Below are positions 26,563 to 34,043 of a stretch of DNA of 40,045 nucleotides, one piece after another (positions within the stretch are counted from its first letter, which is position 1; each line of letters starts with the position of its first letter). Source of the DNA: Aquibacillus saliphilus (GTDB lineage: Bacteria; Bacillota; Bacilli; Bacillales; Amphibacillaceae); contig NZ_JAIZAP010000028.1 in NCBI RefSeq assembly GCF_020404745.1, positions 1-40,045 of the forward strand, read 5' to 3'. Under the pieces are notes generated by a model. That model ran no database searches. It was not told the origin of the DNA and saw only the letters and a program-made list of their open reading frames with translations. A program made the translations under genes and the position numbers.

Positions 26563-27039
26563 ATGTCTAATGAAAAATTGTCAGAATTAATTAGTCCTGA
26601 AGCTGTGATTAATTTTGAAACTGGTGCGATTAAAGCAAGCACTTTGGATTCAATCATTAAACTGTTACCATTTGAAATGGGTTTTTGCGATGCCAACGAT
26701 ATTTTCCGTTGGTATTCAAATAATCCAACCCGCCTGCATGGTCGCCGTAAAGAAGCAATTGGTCGCCATGTGCTTGAGCTTCACCCAAAGGTGGCTCACC
26801 ACGTTGAAAAATTGTTGAACGATTTCCATTCAGGAACACGCGACGAATGGGAATTCTGGTTCCCAAAACGATCTGGTGAGACTGGTCAAATTTACCAAAA
26901 ATTCATGGCAGTACGTGACGAAAATGGAAAATACCTTGGCTGTATGGATGTGACTGTTAATATTGACCTTTTCCAAGGAAAAGAAGGTAAAAACACCCCT
27001 GAAACTATTGACGAATTTATAGCTGTGAAGCCTAAATAA
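26563..27039 (+). CDS. Single PAS-domain protein
   Basis: A 158-residue soluble protein consisting mainly of one PAS domain at residues 35-140: KLLPFEMGFCDANDIFRWYS, NNPTRLHGRRKEAIGRHVLE, LHPKVAHHVEKLLNDFHSGT, REWEFWFPKR-like sheet, and AVRDENGKYLGCMDVTVNID. It resembles the PAS module found at the C-terminus of DUF438 proteins, here alone, without a kinase, cyclase or hemerythrin partner. The histidine-rich helix (HVLELHPKVAHH) might hold a heme or metal (inference). AAAGGAG lies 9 bases before the ATG. An FNR-type box predicts induction when oxygen is low. Monocistronic; the partner protein is unknown. Confidence 0.75.
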   Translation: MSNEKLSELISPEAVINFETGAIKASTLDSIIKLLPFEMGFCDANDIFRWYSNNPTRLHGRRKEAIGRHVLELHPKVAHHVEKLLNDFHSGTRDEWEFWFPKRSGETGQIYQKFMAVRDENGKYLGCMDVTVNIDLFQGKEGKNTPETIDEFIAVKPK

Positions 27040-27069
27040 AAAAATACCTATCTCATTTGAGAAGCTACT

Positions 27070-27110
27070 GAAAAACACATTGAGTCTCCAAATCCAATGT
27101 GTTTTTCTTT
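27070..27110 (+). terminator. Terminator of the PAS gene
   Basis: GAAAAACACATTG and CAATGTGTTTTTC are perfect 13-bp arms around a 12-base loop, with T's following. Confidence 0.85.
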
Positions 27111-27121
27111 ATAGACTTATT

Positions 27122-27300
27122 AAGTTTTTGATGGTTACTTTTGCTTAAACAACAAAAGAATACTAGGATTTACGATACTGTGGTTCCACAAAACAAGAGA
27201 ATGGATGGATCAAGTAGATAATACGAAACAGAGCTTTAAGAAGCCAATGCCATGCCAAAAATTAATGGAAGCATTTGAGCGACATCTCCAATTTTCACCT
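27122..27300 (+). pseudogene. Possible gene remnant downstream of rlmH
   Basis: The plus strand is open without a stop from 27122 into rlmH. The translation looks protein-like (ILGFTILWFHKTREWMDQVD, then NTKQSFKKPMPCQKLMEAFE and RHLQFSPLF), but no start codon with a ribosome binding site exists. Not recognised; it may be a decayed gene cut at the rlmH end, or chance. Confidence 0.25.
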
Positions 27301-27320
27301 CTATTTATGATACGGTTCAT
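27298..27320. repeat. SCC-attachment-like site in the rlmH 3' end
   Basis: On the minus strand the last codons of rlmH read GAACCGTATCATAAATAG. In staphylococci the equivalent codons (with TATCATAA) are the SCC attB site. A related sequence lies at 23158-23180. Confidence 0.35.
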
Positions 27321-27780
27321 TCCTATTTATCCTAAACGCTCGATACACTTGCTCTAGTAACACTAAACGCATTAATTGATGTGGGAACGTCATCTTAGAA
27401 AAAGACATAGCGTAATCGCTACGTTTTTGCACTTGTTCACTTAAACCAAGTGATCCGCCAATTATTAACACAATTTTGCTTTTCCCGTGAATTGCCAATT
27501 GGTCAATTTTTTTTGCAAACTGTTCAGAAGAAAGCATGTCGCCCTTTATTTCCAGGGAAATAACGTAGGCATCCGATGGTATCTTTGCTATTATTTTGTC
27601 GCCTTCCTTTTGTTTCACCAAATTCATGTCGGCTTGACTCATATTTTCGGGAGCTTTTTCATCAGGTACCTCGATTACATCAATCGTTGCATATGCTCCT
27701 AGTCTTTTTATGTACTCTTCTATACCTTGTTTTAAGTATTTTTCTTTTAATTTACCTACAGCTATAATTGATATTTTCAT
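27301..27780 (-). CDS. rlmH: 23S rRNA (pseudouridine1915-N3)-methyltransferase RlmH
   Basis: SPOUT-class enzyme that methylates pseudouridine 1915 in helix 69 of 23S rRNA, using SAM, on the assembled 70S ribosome. The 159-residue protein has the expected length and motifs: [20 protein letters not shown], then [20 protein letters not shown], the SAM-knot stretch [15 protein letters not shown] near residue 105, and the C-terminal [20 protein letters not shown], then [12 protein letters not shown]. In B. subtilis the gene lies close to the walRK-htrC block, as here, but with extra genes between. The 3' end resembles an SCC-type integration site. Confidence 0.97.
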   Translation of the reverse strand: MKISIIAVGKLKEKYLKQGIEEYIKRLGAYATIDVIEVPDEKAPENMSQADMNLVKQKEGDKIIAKIPSDAYVISLEIKGDMLSSEQFAKKIDQLAIHGKSKIVLIIGGSLGLSEQVQKRSDYAMSFSKMTFPHQLMRLVLLEQVYRAFRINRNEPYHK

Positions 27781-27951
27781 TGATAATATTCCTTTCGTTA
27801 TTCACTGATACTGTATAGTTTATCAAATCAACTAGTACTTACCTAATCTGAAAATTTAATGTTTGTTATCATTATATTTCGGGAACTTTTTTAATAACCT
27901 GATGTTTACTGTTGAAGGGAAACATCAACTAAACGAAAAGGAGAGATGGAA

Positions 27952-28314
27952 ATGGAACAAGTTTTATTTGTGCAAACCGGAACAGGAATTGATGTTCATG
28001 GTCAGGATATTACTAAAGCGTCCATTAGGGCTGTAGAAGATGCGATATCATCTAATTCTTTACCTGGAATAGAGAAAGCCCTACCGGAAGATTCTGTCGA
28101 CAACATGGAAGTCGTCGTTAGGCTAGCAGTTCCACTCGATCGTGACCAGATAGATACAGAAGAGGTTAGAAAAGTAATACCTTATGGTTCGGTTAAGGTC
28201 GACGTCACTGATGGTGGCATGGCTACTTCAAGCGGGATTATTATGCAAAATGAGAACGATGAAAATGATTTAATGTATATCGTAAATGCGGCAGTTGAAA
28301 TAGGATCAAACTAG
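27952..28314 (+). CDS. Lin0512-family protein, first of a tandem pair
   Basis: A 120-residue protein of the Lin0512 family, whose function is unknown. Diagnostic stretches are VQTGTGIDVHGQDITKASIR, AVEDAISSNSLPGIEKALP and DVTDGGMATSSGIIMQNEND. The GxGxDxHGQDxTKA start and DGGM motif are shared by the next gene, 110 bases downstream; the two are recent-looking paralogues. The ATG at 27952 has GGAG 8 bases before it; an ATG two codons earlier is too close. It is probably cytoplasmic. I see no promoter pair I would defend. Confidence 0.85.
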   Translation: MEQVLFVQTGTGIDVHGQDITKASIRAVEDAISSNSLPGIEKALPEDSVDNMEVVVRLAVPLDRDQIDTEEVRKVIPYGSVKVDVTDGGMATSSGIIMQNENDENDLMYIVNAAVEIGSN

Positions 28315-28423
28315 TAACTTTTAATTTGATATAGACTCTTCCTCTTCTAATTTGTTGATTTCCAACTGAATTTAACCTACTCTAAAGAAATAGATAACTA
28401 ATCGATAGTGAAGGAGCAGTTAA

Positions 28424-28783
28424 ATGGAGAAAATTATTTTCATAGAAACAGGAATGGGTATTGATGTTCATGGACAAAACATTACAAAAGCAGCTGTTCG
28501 AGCAGTAGAAAACGCAATACACCTGAATTCAATGCCTGGTATCAAAGATTATTTACCCGAGCAATCACTTGATAATATGCATGTTAACGTAAAGCTTGCT
28601 GTTCCTATTGATAAAGACAAATTAGATCACAATTTAATTAAACAGGAGATCCCATATGGCACTGTTACAGTTGAACTAGTCGATGGTGGAATGGTAACAA
28701 CAAGTGGGATTGTACTGGAAGATAAGAACGATCAAAATGATTTAATGTATATTGTAGTTGCTTCCGTAGAAGTCGGGTACTAA
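28424..28783 (+). CDS. Lin0512-family protein, second of a tandem pair
   Basis: A 119-residue paralogue of the preceding gene, clearly more than half identical by eye: IETGMGIDVHGQNITKAAVR, AVENAIHLNSMPGIKDYLPE, VELVDGGMVTTSGIVLEDKN, DQNDLMYIVVASVEVGY. Function unknown. The family seems to build a small compact domain; two neighbouring copies suggest a hetero-oligomer (inference). GGAG lies 7 bases before the ATG and a strong terminator follows, so the pair may be one transcript or two. Confidence 0.85.
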   Translation: MEKIIFIETGMGIDVHGQNITKAAVRAVENAIHLNSMPGIKDYLPEQSLDNMHVNVKLAVPIDKDKLDHNLIKQEIPYGTVTVELVDGGMVTTSGIVLEDKNDQNDLMYIVVASVEVGY

Positions 28784-28801
28784 AAAACGACAACTATTCT
28801 T

Positions 28802-28829
28802 GGGTACTCTTAAACGAGTACCCTTTTTT
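28802..28829 (+). terminator. Terminator of the Lin0512 pair
   Basis: GGGTACTC and GAGTACCC form a perfect 8-bp stem around TTAAAC, followed by TTTTTT. Confidence 0.9.
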
Positions 28830-28908
28830 AGTCCCATTTCTAAATAGTAGTAATGGTTGTCCTCATCCTAACATATGAATAAGTATCAATAATTTAGGAG
28901 AGGTGATT

Positions 28909-29271
28909 ATGCCGACTTTAGCATCCCTTAAAATCATTCGTTACGCAGTTGCATATGTGTTCATTGTTTCTGGATTGCTTAAACTGCTCAGCCCAAATTT
29001 TGCAACTGTCTTCAGCAATTTGGGACTGCCTTTTCCAGAAAGCACTGTATTGTTAGTTGCTGGAGCTGAAATTATCTGCGGTTGTCTAATCTTGTTTAAT
29101 TATTATGTTAAAAAAGCAACCATTCCACTACTAGTTATAATGGTAGTTGCATTACTACTCACGAAAGTTCCTATCCTACATTCAGGCTTGATTCAGTTTG
29201 CCTTTGAGGCGAGATTAGACATAGTAATGGTAATCCTTTTGTCTATTTTGTGGAAAACACACCGAAAATAA
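28909..29271 (+). CDS. DoxX-like small membrane protein
   Basis: A 120-residue protein with four hydrophobic segments (about residues 8-24, 43-60, 67-85 and 98-115). IRYAVAYVFIVSGLLKLLSP in the first segment and PESTVLLVAGAEIICGCLIL in the second are the usual DoxX/DoxD family pattern. Such proteins are linked to redox or thiol stress in some bacteria; the role here is unknown. AGGAG lies 8 bases before the ATG at 28909; a GTG two codons earlier overlaps that site. It stands just upstream of an aldo/keto reductase gene. Confidence 0.8.
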   Translation: MPTLASLKIIRYAVAYVFIVSGLLKLLSPNFATVFSNLGLPFPESTVLLVAGAEIICGCLILFNYYVKKATIPLLVIMVVALLLTKVPILHSGLIQFAFEARLDIVMVILLSILWKTHRK

Positions 29272-29296
29272 AGTTGTTTTTTAAAAATGTTAATAA

Positions 29297-29310
29297 TGGA
29301 AAGGGTTTCA
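29297..29310. promoter_or_regulatory. cre-like site upstream of the aldo/keto reductase
   Basis: TGGAAAGGGTTTCA resembles the cre core TGNAANCGNTNNCA with a G in place of the central C. It lies 67 bases before the start codon. Weak evidence. Confidence 0.25.
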
Positions 29311-29376
29311 ATAAATAATTGTAGAATATATAAATTAAGAAATCATGTACTTAACGTTACAATAGGAGGTTCACTA

Positions 29377-30369
29377 ATGCACTATTCACCTAATGAATCA
29401 AGATATGAAACCATTCCATATAATAGAGTTGGAAATTCAGGTTTGAAATTACCTGCCATCTCGCTTGGTCTATGGAATAATTTTGGTGGAGAAGATGTCT
29501 TTGAAAATCAACGCAAATTACTACAGAAAGCCTTTGATCTAGGAATCACACATTTCGACCTCGCAAATAACTATGGACCACCTCCGGGATCTGCTGAGGA
29601 AAACTTTGGAAAAATTTTAAAGCAGGACTTTGCTAACTACCGAGATGAATTAATTATCTCGACAAAAGCTGGTTTTGGTATGTGGCCAGGACCATATGGT
29701 GATTGGGGCTCTAAAAAATATCTAGTAGCAAGTTTAGATCAAAGTCTGAATCGTATGGGCTTAGATTACGTCGATATTTTTTATCACCATCGTCCCGATC
29801 CAGAAACTCCACTAGAGGAAACAATGGCAGCTCTAGATTTAATCGTCCGACAAGGTAAAGCCCTCTACGTTGGCATCTCAAACTATGGTGCAGAGGATAC
29901 ACAAAAAGCTATCGATATTCTAAAAAGACAAGGAACACCATTTGTCATTCACCAAGCCGCTTATTCCATGTTAAATCGTTGGGTTGAGGATGGTCTTACG
30001 GACGTATTGGAGAATGAAGGTGCAGGATGTATTGCATTCGTTCCTCTTGCTCAAGGTCTGTTAACGGACAAGTATTTGAATGGTATTCCTAGTGATTCAA
30101 GAGCGGCTAAACAGTACATTAAATCACTAAGCAAAAAGGATGTTTCAGAGGAAGTAATCGGGAAAGTTCAACAGCTTAATGAGGTAGCAAAAGAACGAGG
30201 ACAATCACTCGCTCAAATGGCACTTATGTGGGTATTACAGGAAAAATCCGTTGTTTCCGCACTGATTGGTGCAAGTAAGGTGCCTCAGATTGAAGAAAAT
30301 ATCAAAGCCTTAGATCATTCTACATTTAGTACTGACGAGTTAGCTAAGATTAATAAGATCCTAAAGTAG
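29377..30369 (+). CDS. Aldo/keto reductase, YghZ/L-glyceraldehyde 3-phosphate reductase-like
   Basis: NADPH-dependent reductase of 330 residues with the aldo/keto reductase barrel. Catalytic tetrad candidates are Asp in DLANNYGPPPGSAEENFG together with its Tyr, Lys in IISTKAGFGMWPGPYGDWGS, and His in YVDIFYHHRPDP. The WPGPYGDWGSKKYL segment is characteristic of YghZ and the related beta-subunit-like group, which reduce L-glyceraldehyde 3-phosphate and methylglyoxal. The ATG at 29377, with AGGAGG 7 bases before it, gives the family N-terminus MHYSPNESRYETIPYNRVGN; longer in-frame starts have no site. Own terminator. Confidence 0.85.
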   Translation: MHYSPNESRYETIPYNRVGNSGLKLPAISLGLWNNFGGEDVFENQRKLLQKAFDLGITHFDLANNYGPPPGSAEENFGKILKQDFANYRDELIISTKAGFGMWPGPYGDWGSKKYLVASLDQSLNRMGLDYVDIFYHHRPDPETPLEETMAALDLIVRQGKALYVGISNYGAEDTQKAIDILKRQGTPFVIHQAAYSMLNRWVEDGLTDVLENEGAGCIAFVPLAQGLLTDKYLNGIPSDSRAAKQYIKSLSKKDVSEEVIGKVQQLNEVAKERGQSLAQMALMWVLQEKSVVSALIGASKVPQIEENIKALDHSTFSTDELAKINKILK

Positions 30370-30379
30370 TAGAGAGAAT

Positions 30380-30413
30380 TCAGGGGTAGTTATAGCAACT
30401 ACCCCTGAGTTTT
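30380..30413. terminator. Terminator between convergent aldo/keto reductase and manA
   Basis: TCAGGGGTAGTT and AACTACCCCTGA are perfect 12-bp arms around ATAGC, followed by GTTTT. Confidence 0.88.
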
Positions 30414-30450
30414 ACATTTATCTAACTTTTAAAAACTAGATCATAGTGCC

Positions 30451-31407
30451 TCATGGGTGAGATACGATGAATTCTGCTTGCCCCGATATCTTATAATCTT
30501 TTATGGTTGCCGGTAAAATAAAGTGATCGCCTTTTTTAATAGAATAGTTCGTTTCATCTACCGTGATAGACGCACTTCCGTTTACAACGCTGATCTGTAA
30601 GAAATCGCTTGTTAATTCTTGGATCACTTCCCCGTTTAGCTGCCAGTGATAAACAGTAAAGTATGTTTCTTTGACTAACTTTTTTGAAACTAGACCTTGA
30701 CTCGTTTGTTGCTCTTGTTTAATTTCTGAATTTTGATGAGGTGCGGCTGTAACTTCAATCGCTCGATCTAAGTGCAACTCCCGTTTATTTCCAAACGCAT
30801 CTGTACGGTCATAATCATAAACACGGTAAGTTATATCTGAGCTTTGTTGAGTTTCTAGAATAACTATTCCTTTTCCAATAGCGTGAATCGTTCCACTAGG
30901 GACATAGACAAAGTCTCCTGACTTCACTTTGACACGGCGCAGCAGGTTATTCCAATTTCCGTTATTAACCATTTCTTTAAATTCTTCCTTAGATCCAGCG
31001 TGATGGCCAAAGACAATCTCAGCTCCATCCTCTGCACTAAGTACATACCAGCATTCCGTTTTACCGTATGGATGGTTCTCAACATCACGAGCATAGTTAT
31101 CGTCTGGATGAACTTGAACTGACAGATCATTGTTTGCATCAAGGATTTTTACAAGAAGTGGATATTCCTCATCATTTCCATCTTTTTTATTAAACAACTC
31201 CCCGTGCCTATTCCACGCATCAGTTAATGTTTCCCCTTTTAATTCACCATTTATGATTTCACTTGGTCCATTTGAATGTGCTGAAATAACCCAGGCTTCA
31301 CCGGTTTTATCAAAAGGGATTTGATAATTGAATTCTGTCTGTAATTTTTGACCACCCCATATTCTTTCTTGGAATACAGGTTTCAAAAAGATGGGTTCAT
31401 TATACAT
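30451..31407 (-). CDS. manA: Mannose-6-phosphate isomerase, class I
   Basis: Zinc enzyme that interconverts mannose 6-phosphate and fructose 6-phosphate; 318 residues, typical of the short Firmicutes type. Metal ligands are visible as SVQVHPDD (His100), YGKTECWYVL (Glu118) and VPSGTIHAIGKG (His175), within a cupin fold; the N-terminal PVFQERIWGGQKL is also typical. It lies 46 bases behind the ROK kinase gene in the same direction and is probably cotranscribed with it, so the two would bring mannose and glucose phosphates into glycolysis. GGGGG precedes the ATG. Confidence 0.95.
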   Translation of the reverse strand: MYNEPIFLKPVFQERIWGGQKLQTEFNYQIPFDKTGEAWVISAHSNGPSEIINGELKGETLTDAWNRHGELFNKKDGNDEEYPLLVKILDANNDLSVQVHPDDNYARDVENHPYGKTECWYVLSAEDGAEIVFGHHAGSKEEFKEMVNNGNWNNLLRRVKVKSGDFVYVPSGTIHAIGKGIVILETQQSSDITYRVYDYDRTDAFGNKRELHLDRAIEVTAAPHQNSEIKQEQQTSQGLVSKKLVKETYFTVYHWQLNGEVIQELTSDFLQISVVNGSASITVDETNYSIKKGDHFILPATIKDYKISGQAEFIVSHP

Positions 31408-31453
31408 GGTGTTGCCCCCTACTTATTTTCTTTTATTGACATTTTTGAATTAG

Positions 31454-32365
31454 TTAACCTGAAAAACTAAGAGCCGCAGCCCCTATCACACCTGCATTTT
31501 GGTCAAGAACAGCTGGAACAATTTCAGTTTTTCTTCCTCCAGGATTTAATGCATATTGACTTACATATGTCCTAACTGCATCAAATAATGGCGCACCTAC
31601 TTTGGAAACGCCTCCACCGATAACAATTTTTTCAGGATCAATTGTATTTATTAGTGAAACACATGCCACCCCGATAATTCGAAATACATCTTCAACATAT
31701 GCTTTAATTTCTTTATGGTCTTGATTGTATAGGTCAAATACCTGCTTTGTGGATAACTGCTTACCAGCAATTTCTGATCCTCTTCTTGCGATAGCAGTTC
31801 CGGATGCAATAAATTCTAAACATCCGAATTGACCACACGGACATTGTCCATAGGATGGGTCAACAACTGTATGTCCTATATCTCCTGCATTTCCTCTCGA
31901 ACCTCCTAGTAACTTACCATCTACAAAAAGCCCTGCTCCAATACCCGTGCTAATCGTTACATAAGCAAAATTATTATTTTCTTGTGCTGCACCTAGCCAC
32001 TTTTCTGCTAATGCAGCTGCATTAGCGTCATTTTCTAAAATAACTGGAAATGAAAAGTATTCCTGTACCTGCTCAACAATCGGAATATCAATCCAATTCG
32101 ATAAATTTGGTGGACAAGATATGATTCCATCTTTACTATTTAGAGGACCAGGAGCACCAATCCCTATCCCTTTTACATATTCACTAGTAATGCTATTATC
32201 CTTAATTAATTTAGCAATTGTTTCATTAATGATAGTAATCATTTTTTCTGGTTTTATTGATAAATCAGTTGGAATTACAGTTTGCCCTACCACCACTCCA
32301 TGGTGATCGACTATTGCAATAGCAACCTTCGTACCACCTATATCTACTCCTATTGAATATTCCAC
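31454..32365 (-). CDS. ROK-family glucokinase or fructokinase
   Basis: Sugar kinase of 303 residues. It has the N-terminal phosphate-binding motif SIGVDIGGTKVAIAIVD, the catalytic ENDANAAALAE with Asp113, STGIGAGLFVDG, and the ROK zinc site with His165, Cys175, Cys177 and Cys182 (GQCPCGQFGCLE). The short zinc-type sequence fits glucokinase (GlcK) but fructokinase or N-acetylmannosamine kinase cannot be excluded; pairing with manA would also suit mannose or fructose use. Start is GTG with AAGGAATG 7 bases upstream. Confidence 0.88.
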   Translation of the reverse strand: MEYSIGVDIGGTKVAIAIVDHHGVVVGQTVIPTDLSIKPEKMITIINETIAKLIKDNSITSEYVKGIGIGAPGPLNSKDGIISCPPNLSNWIDIPIVEQVQEYFSFPVILENDANAAALAEKWLGAAQENNNFAYVTISTGIGAGLFVDGKLLGGSRGNAGDIGHTVVDPSYGQCPCGQFGCLEFIASGTAIARRGSEIAGKQLSTKQVFDLYNQDHKEIKAYVEDVFRIIGVACVSLINTIDPEKIVIGGGVSKVGAPLFDAVRTYVSQYALNPGGRKTEIVPAVLDQNAGVIGAAALSFSG

Positions 32366-32486
32366 TTTTTATCATTCCTTTTTATGTAGTAATACTAATT
32401 CATGGGCTTACCATCGACTATTTAAACATACTATCTACTCAAATATAAATCAATTACTACCTGCTATTTTTAAATTTTGAAAATAG

Positions 32487-32672
32487 TTATCCACAAACTT
32501 ATTCACAATAAGTTATTTCTTTGATTATTAACAGGTTATACCTAGAATAATGCATGTTATCCACATTTTTATCCACATACACACAACTTCATCCCCCTAT
32601 TTTGTAGAAGAATGAGTGTTCGCCACTATATATCGACAGTTATCCTCAGGTTTATCCACAACCTGTGCATAA
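32487..32672. promoter_or_regulatory. DnaA-box cluster
   Basis: Seven sites resembling TTATCCACA lie between the ROK kinase and htrC. Perfect copies start at 32487, 32557, 32569 and 32652. Single mismatches are TTATTCACA at 32499, TTATCCTCA at 32640, and TTATGCACA on the minus strand at 32664-32672. Within groups the sites start exactly 12 bases apart (32487/32499, 32557/32569, 32640/32652/32664). The remaining intergenic region 32366-32746 is A/T-rich and otherwise empty except for the htrC terminator. Confidence 0.85.
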
Positions 32673-32689
32673 CTTTCAGTTGTTTTTAA

Positions 32690-32736
32690 TTAAAAAGAGA
32701 GGCTAGAATCTTTGATTGATTCAAACCCCTCTTACT
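32690..32736 (-). terminator. Terminator of the walR-htrC operon
   Basis: On the minus strand AAGAGGGG ... GAATC pairs with GATTC ... CCTCTCTT around an A/T-rich loop, followed by TTTTTAATT. It lies about 15 bases behind the htrC stop. Confidence 0.7.
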
Positions 32737-32746
32737 GACAGTTTTA

Positions 32747-33979
32747 CTAATATTCTTGTGCAGCTAAATTAACCGTTGTTTCTATTCTTTCACCATCACG
32801 ATAATAAGTAATAGTTATCTCTTCTCCAACCTGCTTTTCTTGATATAGATGCTTTCTAAGTCCAACAATGTTGCCTATTTCTTTACCATCTAAGTGTGTT
32901 ATAACATCATAAGCTTCTAGATCAGCTTGATCTGCTGGTGACATTGGCTCTATACTTCGTAAGTATATGCCTCCTTCTACATCTTCAGGTAAATTCAAGC
33001 TTCGCTGCCACTCTACTTTAGCTAAGTCTTCAAGCGATTCAGCCTCGACACCCAGATAAGCACGAGTTACTTTTCCTTCAGTCTCGAGTTGTTCAATAAT
33101 TGGAATAGCATCATCTACTGGAATCGCAAAACCAATCCCCTCAACGGATGATTGTGCAATTTTCATTGAATTAATACCTATTAATTGACCACTTATATTG
33201 ATTAGAGCACCCCCACTATTACCCGGGTTTATTGCTGCATCTGTTTGGATTACTTCTGCATGCCAATCCGCTCTTCCGTCCATATCGAAGTCTTGTGGAA
33301 TAGCTCGCTGCTTTCCACTAATAATCCCCTGTGTTACTGATCCAGATAGGTACAAACCAAGTGGACTACCAATTGCAATGGCAGGCTCTCCAACCTTAAC
33401 TGTTTCTGAATTTCCCATTTCAACAACATTACTAACTTCGGCGCTCTCCATCTCAAGTACTGCTAAGTCAGTAAATAAATCACTACCTCGCAGTTCTGCA
33501 CTTACTCTCGTTCCATCTGATAAAACTACTTCAAGTTGATCTGCACCTTGTATTACGTGGTGATTGGTAACAACATATGCGCTACCATCCTCTATCTTAT
33601 AAATAACGCCAGAGCCTGTGCCAGCTTCTCCAGACTGTTGTTGTTCCCAAAAATTTGATTGCGACTGAATATTTACAACTCCGACTACAGCAGGTGCAAC
33701 CTCTCCGACAGCGTCAGTGATTTGAGTCGAAACATCTACGTTCATGGTTTGCGTTGTACCGCCCTCGAGTACTTGATTATCATCATTTCCTTGTTTAATT
33801 TCATTGTCCGAGTCTTCTTGTCCAACAATAGTATACGGTAGTATGTCAGATTGAATTAATGTAGGAAGTGCGAACACGATTAAAACAGCACCTATAATGA
33901 TACCCAAAACAGTAGATAGAAAAACACTTGGTCCTTTTCTTCTACCTTTAGTTTGTTTGTGATCATTATAATAACCCAT
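32747..33979 (-). CDS. htrC: HtrA-like serine protease (HtrC/YyxA)
   Basis: Membrane-anchored S1C protease for misfolded envelope proteins, 410 residues. A short cytoplasmic N-terminus precedes one membrane segment at about residues 21-43. The catalytic triad is His141 (VTNHHVI), Asp171 (LFTDLAVL) and Ser255 (NPGNSGGALI). A PDZ domain covers about residues 305-400 (RAYLGVEAESLEDLAKVEWQ; YLRSIEPMSPADQADLEAYD). The site behind walJ is where B. subtilis has htrC (yyxA); B. subtilis HtrA and HtrB lie elsewhere. The gap to walJ is 64 bases, so cotranscription is plausible. Confidence 0.93.
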   Translation of the reverse strand: MGYYNDHKQTKGRRKGPSVFLSTVLGIIIGAVLIVFALPTLIQSDILPYTIVGQEDSDNEIKQGNDDNQVLEGGTTQTMNVDVSTQITDAVGEVAPAVVGVVNIQSQSNFWEQQQSGEAGTGSGVIYKIEDGSAYVVTNHHVIQGADQLEVVLSDGTRVSAELRGSDLFTDLAVLEMESAEVSNVVEMGNSETVKVGEPAIAIGSPLGLYLSGSVTQGIISGKQRAIPQDFDMDGRADWHAEVIQTDAAINPGNSGGALINISGQLIGINSMKIAQSSVEGIGFAIPVDDAIPIIEQLETEGKVTRAYLGVEAESLEDLAKVEWQRSLNLPEDVEGGIYLRSIEPMSPADQADLEAYDVITHLDGKEIGNIVGLRKHLYQEKQVGEEITITYYRDGERIETTVNLAAQEY

Positions 33980-34043
33980 TGTACCATCCCTTCTTCATTC
34001 CACTAGATGTGTTTTAGTCTATTATTCCTACAAAGTAATAAAA

